Of a DNA stretch of 64,000 bases, positions 32,760 to 42,356 are shown piece after piece (the stretch's first letter is position 1; the number at the start of each line of letters is the position of its first letter). The position numbers and the translations under genes were made by a program. The stretch covers positions 217,970 to 281,969 of the forward strand of contig NZ_JAMXBJ010000048.1 in NCBI RefSeq assembly GCF_023913755.1, read 5' to 3'. Origin of the DNA: Pseudarthrobacter cellobiosi. Lineage in GTDB: Bacteria; Actinomycetota; Actinomycetes; Actinomycetales; Micrococcaceae. Under the pieces are notes generated by a model. The model was given only the letters and a program-made list of their open reading frames with translations, was not told the origin of the DNA and ran no database searches.

Positions 32760-34310
32760 TTAACGCTTCTTGCCGCGCTTTTCACGGACGCGCATGTTGA
32801 CCTCGATGGGCGTGCCCTCAAAACCGAACGTTTCGCGGAGCCTGCGGGTGATGAAGCGGCGGTAGCCCGGGTCCAGGAATCCGGTGGTGAACAGCACAAA
32901 CTTCGGCGGCCGGCTGGACGCCTGCGTGCCGTACAGGATGCGCGGCTGCTTTCCGCCGCGGACCGGGTGCGGGTGCGCCGCCACAAGCTCACCGAGGAAG
33001 GCATTGAGCTTGCCGGTGGGGATGCGCCTGTCCCAGTTCTCCAGCGCCAGGTCCAGGGCGGGAACCAGGCGGTCCTTGTGCCAGCCGGTCAGCGCGGAAA
33101 TGTTGACCCGGGGCGCCCAGGCCACGTGGGCCAGGTCCTGCTCGATTTCGCGCTCCAGGTAGGTGCGGCGTTCGTCGTCGAGCAGGTCCCACTTGTTGAA
33201 GGCCAGCACCAGCGCGCGGCCGGACTCGATGGCCAGCTGCAGGATGCGGACGTCCTGCTCGCTGAGGACCTCATCCACCGCGAGAAGAACGACGGCGACC
33301 TCCGCCTTTTCGAGCGCGGCCTGCGTCCGGAGGGAGGCGTAGTAGTCGGCACCCTGCGCCATGTGCTGACGGCGGCGGATGCCTGCCGTGTCCACAAAGC
33401 GCCAGGTGCGGTCGCCGAGTTCAATGAACTCATCCACCGGATCACGCGTGGTGCCGGCGGTGTTGTCCACTACGACACGTTCGGACCCTGCCAGCTTGTT
33501 CAGCAGCGAGGACTTGCCCACGTTCGGGCGGCCGATCAGTGCGATGCGGCGCGGGCCGCCCGAACGTTCCAGGCCCTCAATCGTGGAGAACTCCGGCAGT
33601 GTGTCCATCACGTGGTCCAGGAGGTCGGCCACGCCGCGCCCGTGCAGGGCGGAGACGGGGTAGGGTTCACCGAAGCCGAGGCCCCACAGGCTGGCGGAGT
33701 CCGCCTCCTGGGCGAAGTCGTCCACCTTGTTGGCCACCATGATGACCGGCTTCTTGCTGCGGCGGAGCATCTTCATGACGCCTTCGTCCGTTGCGGTGGC
33801 GCCCACCGCGGAGTCGACGACGAAGAGCACGGCGTCAGCCAGTTCCACGGCCATTTCGGCCTGTTCTGCCACCCGGGCGTGGATGCCGCGGGCATCGTGC
33901 TCCCAGCCGCCGGTGTCCACCACGGTGAAGTTGCGCCCGTTCCAATGTGCCGAGTACATGACCCGGTCCCGCGTCACGCCGGGAGTATCCTCGACCACGG
34001 CTTCGCGGCGGCCCAGGATGCGGTTCACAAGGGTGGATTTACCCACGTTGGGACGGCCGATGATGGCAAGCACGGGATCGAGCTTGACCGGACCGTCAAA
34101 GTCCTCGTCCTCGTAGTCCCCGCTCAGAAGGGCGGCGTCTTCCTCGTCGAGTTCGTAGTCGGCCAGGCCGGCGCGGAGCGATGCGGCACGCATCTCCGCT
34201 TCGTCGTCGTCCATGGCGGCCAGCCGCTCGGCCACCTGGTCCGTGCCGGTGGGCGTGTATTCGTCTTCGCCGGCGCCGAAGTGGCCGGAGGTTTGAGTCG
34301 TATCGCTCAT
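32760..34310 (-). CDS. der: Ribosome biogenesis GTPase Der (EngA)
   Basis: A tandem-GTPase protein for 50S ribosome assembly, 516 aa. Two G domains are seen: the first P-loop GRPNVGKST at about 85-93, the second GRPNVGKSS near 275, each with its own DTAG and NKxD motif, and a C-terminal KH-like domain ending in a basic tail EKRGKKR. An acidic extension of about 78 residues precedes the first G domain, a common feature in actinobacteria. I use ATG at 34310 with AAGGAAAG upstream; an ATG at 34331 overlapping the plsC stop is less likely. Confidence 0.95.
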   Translation of the reverse strand: MSDTTQTSGHFGAGEDEYTPTGTDQVAERLAAMDDDEAEMRAASLRAGLADYELDEEDAALLSGDYEDEDFDGPVKLDPVLAIIGRPNVGKSTLVNRILGRREAVVEDTPGVTRDRVMYSAHWNGRNFTVVDTGGWEHDARGIHARVAEQAEMAVELADAVLFVVDSAVGATATDEGVMKMLRRSKKPVIMVANKVDDFAQEADSASLWGLGFGEPYPVSALHGRGVADLLDHVMDTLPEFSTIEGLERSGGPRRIALIGRPNVGKSSLLNKLAGSERVVVDNTAGTTRDPVDEFIELGDRTWRFVDTAGIRRRQHMAQGADYYASLRTQAALEKAEVAVVLLAVDEVLSEQDVRILQLAIESGRALVLAFNKWDLLDDERRTYLEREIEQDLAHVAWAPRVNISALTGWHKDRLVPALDLALENWDRRIPTGKLNAFLGELVAAHPHPVRGGKQPRILYGTQASSRPPKFVLFTTGFLDPGYRRFITRRLRETFGFEGTPIEVNMRVREKRGKKR

Positions 34311-34320
34311 TGCACTTTCC

Positions 34321-35040
34321 TTAGTGGTCATCTGCCGGCGTCCCGGCTACTGCTGTGAAGTTCGTGCGGAAATCCGCGTGGGGCAAAGGCTGCCCACTGT
34401 GTTGGATGGTCTCCTGGACGTGCCCAGCAAGCGCAGCGCGGATTTCCATTCCCGCCCTGTCCATTGAAGCACGGCCCGTTTCGCCGGGGTTGCGGCTGAG
34501 GGTCAGTGCGTTGCCGAAGCTGACGTGGAACCGCCGCCCCGGCCTGGGTACCGTGTCGAGGTGTTCGTTGCCCGTCCGGGTGCCGAGGATCGCCACGGGA
34601 ACCACGGGGGCTCCCGAGTTCAGCGCCAGCCAGGCCACCCCGTTGTTGATGTCTGTTGCCTGGCCGCTCCCCCGCGTACCTTCCGGAAGAATCCCGATGC
34701 AGCGGCCGGCGTCGAGCATGTTCTTGCCCAAAAGCAGCGCAGCACGGTCCCCGGAGCGATCCACCGGCAGCTGGCCGGAAGCCCGAAGGACCCGACCCAG
34801 CAAGCCCTTGAACATCTCCTTCTTGACCAGGATGTGCATGGGACGCGGCGACGCGCCGAACATCACCGGCCCGTCCAGGAAACTGATGTGGTTGCCGGCA
34901 AAAATCACCGGCCCGCCTGTAGGCACATTGTCCCGGCCAGTGACGGATGTCCGGTACACCACGTGGTCCAGGAGCCAGCCGACGGGCCGGCTCCAGGTCA
35001 TGGTCAGGCCGGAGGGAAGCCGCACGCCGCGGTCAGTCAC
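34321..35040 (-). CDS. 1-acylglycerol-3-phosphate acyltransferase-like protein
   Basis: A PlsC-fold acyltransferase of 239 aa, the second in the window. The catalytic HX4D motif is NHISFLD (H51, D56) and the second motif is PEGTRG. It differs clearly from the protein at 16834-17613. It sits between cmk and der, overlapping cmk by 8 nt, an arrangement typical of actinobacteria and some Firmicutes, where the role beyond phospholipid synthesis is not known. Confidence 0.88.
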   Translation of the reverse strand: MTDRGVRLPSGLTMTWSRPVGWLLDHVVYRTSVTGRDNVPTGGPVIFAGNHISFLDGPVMFGASPRPMHILVKKEMFKGLLGRVLRASGQLPVDRSGDRAALLLGKNMLDAGRCIGILPEGTRGSGQATDINNGVAWLALNSGAPVVPVAILGTRTGNEHLDTVPRPGRRFHVSFGNALTLSRNPGETGRASMDRAGMEIRAALAGHVQETIQHSGQPLPHADFRTNFTAVAGTPADDH

Positions 35041-35746
35041 GGTTAAGCACCTTCGTGACGATCACGAGCGCCGCGTCCACGGTCTCGGCGAAGTCCAGAT
35101 CGGAAGAATCCAGGGTGACAACACCGTCGGCAGCCTGGGTGAAGTTCACCACCGTGGAATCCTTGGCGTCGCGCTGGGTGACCTGGGCGGCGAGCTGCTC
35201 CGCATTCTGCGTGCCGCCCAGCTGGATGCCGCGGCGGCGAAGCCGGGCCTCCTCACTGGCAGTCAGCAGCATGCGGACTTCCGCACCCGGGGCCACGACA
35301 GTAGTGATGTCCCGGCCCTCCACCACGATGCGGCGGTGGTGCTTTTCAATGAGCTCACGCTGCCGGCGGATCAGTTCGGTCCGGGCACCAAGGGTGGTGG
35401 CCACCGCACTGACCGCCGAAGAAATTGCCGGTTCACGAATGGCGTCCGTGACGTCGGCGCCGTTCACGCGGACGTATTCCTCCCGCGGCGTGGTGCTCAG
35501 TTCCAGGACCAGATCCCGGGAAGCCTGCTCTACGGCGGCGGCGTCGCTGAGGTCAATTCCGCTGGTGACGCAGAACCAGGTCAGGGCCCGGTACATGGCA
35601 CCGGTGTCCAGGTAAGCAAGGTGCAGCCGGCGGGCCACTTCCTTGCTCACGCTGGACTTGCCGGAGCCTGACGGCCCGTCGATGGCAACCACCAGGGGCC
35701 TGCCGACGCGCAAGGCCGGAAGAGTGTCAAGAAGTTCTTGTGTCAT
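35033..35746 (-). CDS. cmk: Cytidylate kinase
   Basis: A nucleotide kinase of 237 aa that phosphorylates CMP and dCMP. The P-loop GPSGSGKSS is at 24-32, followed by YLDTGAMYRA and the CMP-binding EGRDITTVV. I place the start at 35746, where ATG overlaps the tyrA stop (TAATG), implying re-initiation; an in-frame ATG 18 nt earlier is the alternative. Confidence 0.95.
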   Translation of the reverse strand: MTQELLDTLPALRVGRPLVVAIDGPSGSGKSSVSKEVARRLHLAYLDTGAMYRALTWFCVTSGIDLSDAAAVEQASRDLVLELSTTPREEYVRVNGADVTDAIREPAISSAVSAVATTLGARTELIRRQRELIEKHHRRIVVEGRDITTVVAPGAEVRMLLTASEEARLRRRGIQLGGTQNAEQLAAQVTQRDAKDSTVVNFTQAADGVVTLDSSDLDFAETVDAALVIVTKVLNRD

Positions 35747-36855
35747 TACTGCAATACCCGCCATCCGCGGTCGTTGAGTGCTTCGATCAGATGGTCATGC
35801 TTGTTCGGCAGCACCGACAGTTCCACCATGCCCACGTTCTGGCCCGATGAATGGTCCAGCCGAAGGTCCTCCACGTTCACGCCGATCTCACCGATTTCGG
35901 TGAGGAGCTGCGCGATCTGTCCCGGCCGGTCATCCACGAGGACCGTCAGCCAGGAGTAGGCCTGCGGCGGGCCACCATGCTTGCCCGGAATACGGGCCTG
36001 CCCGGCATTGCCTTCGCTGATCAGCTGGGCCAGGTCAAGCCTGGCGCCCGGCGCAAGCGGTTCCTCGAGCGTGCCGATGAGCCGGTTCAGGTCCTCGCGG
36101 ACTCCGTAAAGGATCTCCACGACCTTCCCCGCGTTGCCGCCCAGGATCTGGACCCACAGCGTGGGATCGCTGGCGGCGATCCGCGTGACGTCCCGCAGCC
36201 CGTTGCCGGCGAGGGACAGCGCGTGAAGCGGCGTCCCCTGCAGCCGGCTGGCCAGCAGGGAGGACATGATCTGGGGCAGGTGCGATACCAAGGCCACGGC
36301 TTCGTCGTGTTCGTCGGCAGTGAACTGGGAGACCACAGCTCCCAGGTCCGATGCCAGGGAGCGCGCAGTCTGCACGGCAGCCGCGGATGACTCCGGGCCC
36401 GGACAAACCACCCACGGCATGGACGTGAAGAGCTCGCCGCGGGCCGCAACCGGCCCGGACTTTTCGCGCCCTGCCATCGGGTGGGTGCCCACATAGCGGG
36501 TGAGGTCCGCGCCGCGGCCGCCCAACTCCGCCAGGATGGCGGCTTTGACGCTGGCGATGTCAACCACCCCGGAATCCGGGTAGTCGGCAAGCGCACGGGC
36601 CACGACGTCGGCAGTCACGTCCGGCGGTGCTGCCACCACCACAAGCTCCGGCGCCTCGTCCCCGAGCTGGTCCAGGGGCTGGCCGGCACCGATGTCGACG
36701 GCCACCGCCTGGTTGGTCGGCGACGGGTCAGACAGGAACACGGGCACGCCGCGCCCACGCAGGCCCAGCCCGATGCTGGCACCGAGCAGGCCGGTGCCAA
36801 TCACCACGACCGGCCCATTGAGGTGTCCCCGCCCGCGGGAGCGAAATGCGGACAT
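35746..36855 (-). CDS. tyrA: Prephenate dehydrogenase
   Basis: This enzyme makes 4-hydroxyphenylpyruvate for tyrosine synthesis. The 369-aa protein has a NAD(P) Rossmann loop GTGLLGASIG at about 20-29, the prephenate-binding THPMAGRE, HLPQIMSSLLA and a C-terminal ACT-type regulatory domain (VLVDDRPGQIAQLLTEIGEI). The ACT domain suggests feedback control by tyrosine. It lies between rluB and cmk; this insertion is not found at the mycobacterial locus. Confidence 0.95.
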   Translation of the reverse strand: MSAFRSRGRGHLNGPVVVIGTGLLGASIGLGLRGRGVPVFLSDPSPTNQAVAVDIGAGQPLDQLGDEAPELVVVAAPPDVTADVVARALADYPDSGVVDIASVKAAILAELGGRGADLTRYVGTHPMAGREKSGPVAARGELFTSMPWVVCPGPESSAAAVQTARSLASDLGAVVSQFTADEHDEAVALVSHLPQIMSSLLASRLQGTPLHALSLAGNGLRDVTRIAASDPTLWVQILGGNAGKVVEILYGVREDLNRLIGTLEEPLAPGARLDLAQLISEGNAGQARIPGKHGGPPQAYSWLTVLVDDRPGQIAQLLTEIGEIGVNVEDLRLDHSSGQNVGMVELSVLPNKHDHLIEALNDRGWRVLQ

Positions 36856-36858
36856 GCC

Positions 36859-38130
36859 TCAGAGTCCTACGGATGCCAGCAGGTGGCCGACTTCCTGCTT
36901 GCCAAGGTTGCGGATGCTGCCCTGGCGCTGGTCGCCCAGGCCAATGGGACCGACCTTGACGCGCACCAGGCGCAGGACCGGGAACCCAACGGCGTCGAAC
37001 AGGCGACGGACAATCCGGTTCTTGCCCGAGTGCAGGATCACTTCGATCAGCACGTGGCCCGGAGTGGAGTCCACCAGCTTGAAGGAGTCAACGGAGGCAA
37101 AGCCATCCTCGAGTTCCACACCTTCCCGGAGCTGGGCGCCGACTCCCTGCGGGAACGGGCCGCGGACCTGGACCAGGTAGGTCTTCGGGACCTCGTAGGA
37201 CGGGTGTGTCAGCCGGTTGGCGAGTTCGCCGTCGTTCGTCAGCAGCAGCAGACCTTCGGTGGCGACGTCCAGCCGGCCTACGTGGAACAGGCGTTCGCCC
37301 TGGTGGGTCTTCCGCACGAAATCGCTGATGCAGGGGCGGCCGTCGGGGTCCTCCATGGTGGACACCACGCCCTTGGGCTTGTTGAAGACCATGTACACGA
37401 GGTTTTCATCCAGCTGGATGCGCAGGCCATCAACGTGGATGACTGCCGTCTTGGGGTCCACGCGGACACCAAGCTCGGTGACAACCTGGCCGTCGACCTC
37501 TACCCGGCCTTCGGCGATCATCTCTTCGCAGACGCGGCGCGAAGCCACGCCGGCCTGGGCCATGACCTTCTGCAGGCGCGTGCCGTCGGCGTCGTGCATT
37601 TCCGACTGCGGAACGTCACCGCGGGGTCCACGCTTGCGGGCAGGCTTCCGCACAGGGCCAAGGTTCTGGCCAAACCGTTCGCTGCCGAAGGCGCGTGACG
37701 CCGCCGCCCCGGGCCTGCCGGTGCGCGGCTTGGGCTTGAGTGCGCCCGGGGTGCCGGGAGCCTTATTGGCGCCCGGCTTGCGGGCAGCAGGCTTGCGCGC
37801 CGAGGGGCTGGCGGCCGGCTTCCAGTCGGAGGCACCGCGGCCGGCCGGTGGCGACGCCGGGACGTCGCCGGGATCCACAAATGGCTCCTCGCGAGGCCTC
37901 GGGGCCTTGTACGGCCGGTCGCCGCCGCCGAATCCGGCGTTGCGCTTGCCTGCGCCGGCGCGGAATCCGCCGCCCGCCGCGCTGGGGCGGCCGCTGCTGC
38001 CCTGTGCAGGGTTACGGCTGGCGCCGCCCTGCGCCGAATTACGGCTGGCGCCGCCCTGTCCGGCATTGCGTTCTGAACTGTTACGTCCCGAACTGTTACG
38101 TGGTGAACCCTGGCGTCCCGCCTGTGTCAT
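36859..38130 (-). CDS. rluB: 23S rRNA pseudouridine synthase RluB-like with disordered N-terminal extension
   Basis: A pseudouridine synthase of the RsuA/RluB group, 423 aa. The conserved part begins near residue 183 with an S4 RNA-binding domain (RLQKVMAQAGVASRRVCEEMI), followed by the catalytic domain with GRLDVATEG (catalytic D288) and SGKNRIVRRLF. Residues 1-180 are low-complexity, rich in Gly, Ser, Asn, Arg, Ala and Pro, with imperfect repeats of the type GGASRN. Such extensions occur in actinobacterial RluB but vary in length. The gene is upstream of tyrA by 3 bp. Confidence 0.93.
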   Translation of the reverse strand: MTQAGRQGSPRNSSGRNSSERNAGQGGASRNSAQGGASRNPAQGSSGRPSAAGGGFRAGAGKRNAGFGGGDRPYKAPRPREEPFVDPGDVPASPPAGRGASDWKPAASPSARKPAARKPGANKAPGTPGALKPKPRTGRPGAAASRAFGSERFGQNLGPVRKPARKRGPRGDVPQSEMHDADGTRLQKVMAQAGVASRRVCEEMIAEGRVEVDGQVVTELGVRVDPKTAVIHVDGLRIQLDENLVYMVFNKPKGVVSTMEDPDGRPCISDFVRKTHQGERLFHVGRLDVATEGLLLLTNDGELANRLTHPSYEVPKTYLVQVRGPFPQGVGAQLREGVELEDGFASVDSFKLVDSTPGHVLIEVILHSGKNRIVRRLFDAVGFPVLRLVRVKVGPIGLGDQRQGSIRNLGKQEVGHLLASVGL

Positions 38131-38240
38131 GACCCGTCCTTCGTTATTTGGCCCGCTGGTTGTCCAAGAACAACCCTAGCCAGCCATGCAGAAATTATCT
38201 GCCCTTATGAATATTCGTGTGCGCACGCGGGATTTCCCGC

Positions 38241-38903
38241 CTACATTCTGTCGGCGTCGTAGAACTCCGCGATGCCCTCAAGCCCCGGAAGATGGGGTGA
38301 GAGCTGAGGCAGTTCCGCTGCGGAGCCGATTCCCATCCGTTCCAGGAAATACGACGTGGTCCGGTAGAGGATGGCACCCGACTCAGGATCGTGTCCCGAA
38401 TCTTCGATCAGCCCGCGCTGGGTCAATGTCCGTACGACAGAATCGACATTGACTCCTCGAATTGCAGACACCCTGGCCCTGGAGACAGGCTGGCGGTACG
38501 CGATGACAGCCAGTGTTTCCAAAGCCGCCTGTGTGAGCCTGGCCGTCTGACCCTCAAGCACAAACCGTCCGACGATCTCGGCGAAGTCTGCGCGGGAGTA
38601 GATCCGCCAGCCACCGGCGATGTTCCGCAATTCAAAACCCCGGGGGCTGGCGCTGAAACCAGCATCGCTGGCACGGTCCATGTCCGGGGCTTTAACAGTA
38701 TAGCCGCTATACTCCCGCTTCAGTTCCGCGAGTAACTGCTCGACGACGGCGACGGTCAGGTTAAGCCCGGCGGCCAGCTCAGTAGCGCTGGCCGGTTGGT
38801 CCAGGACCATCAGGACCGCCTCGAGTGCAGCCTTCGCACCGCCGGGCAGGTCCCGGACGTCCATGCCTGGCTCCGCCCCAGTCTCGGGAAGTTCTTGGCT
38901 CAC
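38241..38903 (-). CDS. scpB: Segregation and condensation protein B
   Basis: ScpB is a winged-helix kleisin partner of the SMC condensin complex. The 220-aa protein shows the family core: GGAKAALEAVLMVLDQPAS at the start, GWRIYSRADFAEIVGRF, LTQAALETLAVIAYRQPVSRA and TTSYFLERMG near the end. The start is GTG at 38903, overlapping the scpA stop by 4 nt; the frame continues upstream inside scpA without conserved sequence. Confidence 0.95.
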   Translation of the reverse strand: MSQELPETGAEPGMDVRDLPGGAKAALEAVLMVLDQPASATELAAGLNLTVAVVEQLLAELKREYSGYTVKAPDMDRASDAGFSASPRGFELRNIAGGWRIYSRADFAEIVGRFVLEGQTARLTQAALETLAVIAYRQPVSRARVSAIRGVNVDSVVRTLTQRGLIEDSGHDPESGAILYRTTSYFLERMGIGSAAELPQLSPHLPGLEGIAEFYDADRM

Positions 38904-39712
38904 GACAGTTCCTCGTATTCTTCGCTTAGGTTTTTTGTTGACCAGTCCCGGCCGTCCACCGTCCAGTGCACGGTGAGATCGCCCAGCGGCGACACCTGGT
39001 CGAAGGAGACTGCCCTGTCCCGGAACATCTCCAGCAAGGCCAGGAACCTGGCCACCACCACCAGCGTGGAATCGGCGTCGGCGATCAACGCGCGGAAAGT
39101 CAGGGGCTTCCCCAACTGGAGCCGGAGCCCCAGGATCTCGGCCTGTTCCTTCACGCTGACGGCACTGCCGTGCAGGTGGGCAAGGCCCACTTCCGTGGGC
39201 CTTGGCGTTTTGGGCTTCAGGGCAGACTCGGCCAGGCGGGCGAACTGGTCCGGTGTGTGCTTCCACACGAGTTCCGGAAGCATGGCGGCAAAATGCTCCT
39301 CCAAGGCAACCTGGCGCGGAAACCGGCTGGCTTCCTGTTCCAGGGTTCCAGCCATCAGGGCTGCCACCTGCTTGAACGCCTTGTACTGGAGGAGCCTCGC
39401 AAAAAGGAGGTCCCGCGCTTCCAGCAGGGCGATGTCTTCGTCGTCCTCGACTTCGCCGGCGGGCAGGAGCCTCGCCGCCTTGAGGTCCAGGAGGGTGGCG
39501 GCGATGACCAGGAATTCGCTGGCTTCATCCAGCGCCCATTCCTCGCCGAGCTTCTGGAGCTTCCTGATGTACTTGATGAACTCATCAGTGACGGTGGCAA
39601 TGGCCACCTCGGTAATGTCCAGCTGGTGCTTGGCGATCAGGCCCAGAAGGAGGTCGAACGGGCCGGTGAAGTTGGCCAGCCGCACCTCAAAGCCGGGTTT
39701 GGACTCGACCAC
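38900..39712 (-). CDS. scpA: Segregation and condensation protein A
   Basis: ScpA is the kleisin subunit that links the SMC heads. The 270-aa protein has the typical FTGPFDLLLGLIAKHQLDITEVAIATVTD-type N-terminal segment and FLVIAATLLDLKAARLLP, and the C-terminal winged-helix part. The start is GTG at 39712, 7 bp after the ParA gene. parA-scpA-scpB form an operon as in other actinobacteria. Confidence 0.95.
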   Translation of the reverse strand: MVESKPGFEVRLANFTGPFDLLLGLIAKHQLDITEVAIATVTDEFIKYIRKLQKLGEEWALDEASEFLVIAATLLDLKAARLLPAGEVEDDEDIALLEARDLLFARLLQYKAFKQVAALMAGTLEQEASRFPRQVALEEHFAAMLPELVWKHTPDQFARLAESALKPKTPRPTEVGLAHLHGSAVSVKEQAEILGLRLQLGKPLTFRALIADADSTLVVVARFLALLEMFRDRAVSFDQVSPLGDLTVHWTVDGRDWSTKNLSEEYEELS

Positions 39713-39719
39713 GGCTTAT

Positions 39720-40619
39720 TTAGGGTGCGCCGCCGCGCGAAATCAGCTCTTTGGCCAGGCGGCGGTAGGCATCGGCGCCGATGTGGCTGCCAGCGTAGCT
39801 GGTGATCGGCTCTGCCGCGACGGTGGCGTCCGCGAACTTGATGGAGCGTTTGATGACGGTCTCGAAGACTTTGTCACCGAAGGCTTCCACCAGGCGGGTG
39901 ATGACTTCGCGGCTGTGGAGCGTACGGGCGTCGTACATAGTGGCCAGGACACCATCAACCTGCAGGCCGGGGTTCAGCCGGTCCTGGACCTTGTCGATGG
40001 TTTCCACCAGGAGGGCTACCGCACGGAGGGCGAAAAATTCGCAGATCAGCGGGATGATCACGCCGTGGGCGGCGGTCAGGGCGTTGACCGTCAGCAGGCC
40101 CAGTGAGGGCTGGCAGTCAATCAGGACGACGTCGTAATCGTCTTCGACTTTTTTCAGCGCCCGGTCCAGGACTTGCTCACGGGCTACTTCATTGACCAGC
40201 TGCACTTCTGCGGCGGAGAGGTCGATGTTTGCCGGCAGCAGGTCTACGTTTTCGACGCCGGTCTGGTGGATGGCGTCGCGGATGTCCACCTTGCGGTCCA
40301 TGAGGACGTTGTAGACCGTCAGGTCCAGTTCGTGGGGGTTGATGCCGAGGCCCGCGGACAGTGCGCCCTGCGGGTCGAAGTCAACCAGCAGCACCCTGCG
40401 GCCGTATTCAGCAAGGGCGGCTGCCAGGTTGATGGTGGACGTGGTCTTGCCAACGCCGCCCTTTTGGTTGACCATGGCAATCACGCGCGCGGGACCGTGG
40501 GACGACAGCGGTGCGGGTTCCGGAAATTCGCGGTAAGGGCGCCCTGTGGGACCCATCACGGCGTCTTCCAGATCGAGTTCCGTGCCTTCCAGAGTTGCCG
40601 AACCCTGTTCGCTGCTCAC
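39720..40619 (-). CDS. ParA-family ATPase linked to scpAB
   Basis: A 299-aa partition-type ATPase with the deviant Walker loop KGGVGKTTS at 53-60, VDFDPQGALSAGLG and the switch segment LIDCQPSLGLLTVNAL. It is Rv1708-like. It has a 40-residue N-terminal extension before the ATPase fold. The start is GTG at 40619 with GGAGAGA upstream. The genome's main parAB pair is normally near oriC, so this one probably acts with condensin; that is inference from gene order. Confidence 0.9.
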   Translation of the reverse strand: MSSEQGSATLEGTELDLEDAVMGPTGRPYREFPEPAPLSSHGPARVIAMVNQKGGVGKTTSTINLAAALAEYGRRVLLVDFDPQGALSAGLGINPHELDLTVYNVLMDRKVDIRDAIHQTGVENVDLLPANIDLSAAEVQLVNEVAREQVLDRALKKVEDDYDVVLIDCQPSLGLLTVNALTAAHGVIIPLICEFFALRAVALLVETIDKVQDRLNPGLQVDGVLATMYDARTLHSREVITRLVEAFGDKVFETVIKRSIKFADATVAAEPITSYAGSHIGADAYRRLAKELISRGGAP

Positions 40620-40793
40620 GTATCTCTCCACACTTTCGATGACGGTGATTGTTCTGCCGCTGACTGACCAGCGCCCATGCTTGTTTCCACCCAAGGCTAC
40701 AACGACCGACACGGCATTCTGTGGAACTTGACTTTTGATGGTGTTTGAGCCTTGACCTTTTACCTGAGGTCGAAGGTTGACCAGTCCCGACGC

Positions 40794-40830
40794 AAAACCG
40801 CCCGCACAGGTTGTCTGTGCGGGCGGTTTT
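40794..40830. terminator. Bidirectional terminator between dctA and parA
   Basis: A 16-bp stem AAAACCGCCCGCACAG/CTGTGCGGGCGGTTTT with a 5-nt loop. It lies after dctA and upstream of the parA operon on the same strand. The remaining part of 40620-40793 contains only the parA upstream region, where TTGACC occurs twice (40753 and 40778). Confidence 0.85.
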
Positions 40831-40872
40831 CCGCGCCTGGCGCTTGTCCCTTAAGGACTTGTCCTCTATGGA

Positions 40873-42213
40873 CTAGGCGTTTGCCGGAACTGGCTGCGCC
40901 GGGGTTTCGTGTACCTCGTGGTGGCCGGCGATCATGGTCTGCTCGTCGAAGGGCTCTTCGCCGGACAGGACGCGCTGGACCTGCTCGCCGTCGATCTCCT
41001 TGACCCAGGTCCCGATCAGGAGCGTGGCCACAGCGTTGCCCGTGAAGTTGGTCAATGCGCGGGCTTCGGACATGAAGCGGTCGATCCCGACGATCATGCC
41101 TACGCCGCCGAGGAGTTCGGGCTTGTGTGCCTGGAGGCCAGCGGCCAGTGTGGCGAGGCCTGCACCTGTGACACCGGCTGCACCCTTCGAGGCGATGATC
41201 ATGAAGATGAGCAGGGATACCTGGGCGCCGAGATCCAGAGGGGTTCCCATGGCGTTGGCCACGAACAGCGATGCCATGGTCAGGTAGATGGCCGTGCCGT
41301 CGAGGTTGAAGGAGTAACCGGTGGGCACGGTGACGCCGACGACCGGCTTGGACACGCCCAGGTGCTCCATCTTGGCGATCAGACGGGGCAGTGCGGCCTC
41401 GGAGGAGGAGGTGGAGAAGATCAGGAGGTATTCGCGGGCCAGGTACTTCATCAGCTTGAAGATGTTCACGCCGGTCACCACCTGGAGCAGACCGCCGAGG
41501 ATCACGACTATGAAGAGGGCGCAGGTGATGTAGAAGGCCACCATGAGGGTGGCCATGCTCACGATTGCCGCGACACCAGTGGCACCGACGACGGCGGCGA
41601 TGGCACCGAAGGCGCCCACCGGAGCAAGCCACATGATCATGATCAGGATCCTGAACACCACTACCTGGCCGTGGCCGATGGCCTTCAGGACAGGAGCGCC
41701 CTGCGCACCCATCTTCTGGAGGGCGAAGCCTACGAGGATGGCAGCGAAGAGTGTTGGCAGAACGGGAATGTCGCCCGGAATGATGCCCAGGAGGAAGGCA
41801 ACGGTGCTGTCTACTTCTGCCTTCTTACTGGGGTCGTACGCCGCCAGCTTCAAACCTTCACCCGGGTGGATCAGGTTGCCTACCACAAGGCCGATGCCCA
41901 GCGCGAACGTGGACATAACCATAAAGTAGCCCAAGGCCAGGCCGCCCACCTTGCCTACGGTGGCTGCCTTGGCTATGGAGCCAATGCCCAGGACGATGGT
42001 GCAGAAGATGATCGGCGCGATCATCATCTTGATGAGCTTGATGAAGCCGTCGCCGAGCGGTTTCAGCGATTTGCCGACCTCGGGAAACAGGAGGCCGACG
42101 ACGGCGCCCGCGATCACGGCGACAATGACGGCGATGTAAAGGTAATGGGATTTGTCCAGCCCCTTGCGGGCGGCCTTTGCAGGCGCTGCTGACTCTCCTC
42201 GTTGAGAGGTCAT
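40873..42213 (-). CDS. dctA: Dicarboxylate/amino acid:cation symporter (DctA-like)
   Basis: A secondary transporter of the DAACS family, 446 aa, taking up C4-dicarboxylates or acidic amino acids with H+ or Na+. Eight membrane helices and two re-entrant loops are expected; key motifs are STSSSEAALPRL (hairpin 1), NLDGTAIYLTMA and the C-terminal GIDRFMSEARALTNFTGN. The DRxxSxARxxTNxxGN form is that of DctA/GltP members. The start at 42213 is chosen for AAGGAGAC 8 nt upstream. It is divergent from a CitA-type sensor kinase gene, which most likely regulates it. Confidence 0.92.
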   Translation of the reverse strand: MTSQRGESAAPAKAARKGLDKSHYLYIAVIVAVIAGAVVGLLFPEVGKSLKPLGDGFIKLIKMMIAPIIFCTIVLGIGSIAKAATVGKVGGLALGYFMVMSTFALGIGLVVGNLIHPGEGLKLAAYDPSKKAEVDSTVAFLLGIIPGDIPVLPTLFAAILVGFALQKMGAQGAPVLKAIGHGQVVVFRILIMIMWLAPVGAFGAIAAVVGATGVAAIVSMATLMVAFYITCALFIVVILGGLLQVVTGVNIFKLMKYLAREYLLIFSTSSSEAALPRLIAKMEHLGVSKPVVGVTVPTGYSFNLDGTAIYLTMASLFVANAMGTPLDLGAQVSLLIFMIIASKGAAGVTGAGLATLAAGLQAHKPELLGGVGMIVGIDRFMSEARALTNFTGNAVATLLIGTWVKEIDGEQVQRVLSGEEPFDEQTMIAGHHEVHETPAQPVPANA

Positions 42214-42310
42214 GATATGTGTCTCCTTCATGGGTAATCTGGTAGACGCTGCGGCGCACACTCTGGGCTCGTTGCGTCGGTGTGGTGTGATATCCATCAT
42301 TAGGTACACC

Positions 42311-42324
42311 GTGACTTGGCTCAC
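42311..42324. promoter_or_regulatory. Candidate CRP/GlxR-type site GTGACTTGGCTCAC
   Basis: GTGA-N6-TCAC has perfect half-sites of the cAMP-receptor-protein family. It lies in the 143-bp intergenic region between dctA (minus) and the sensor kinase gene (plus), so it could subject dicarboxylate uptake to carbon control. Flanking bases C and C lack the outer T/A of the full consensus. Confidence 0.5.
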
Positions 42325-42356
42325 CCTTGCGTTCATATTGGTCATGGGAGGTACTG

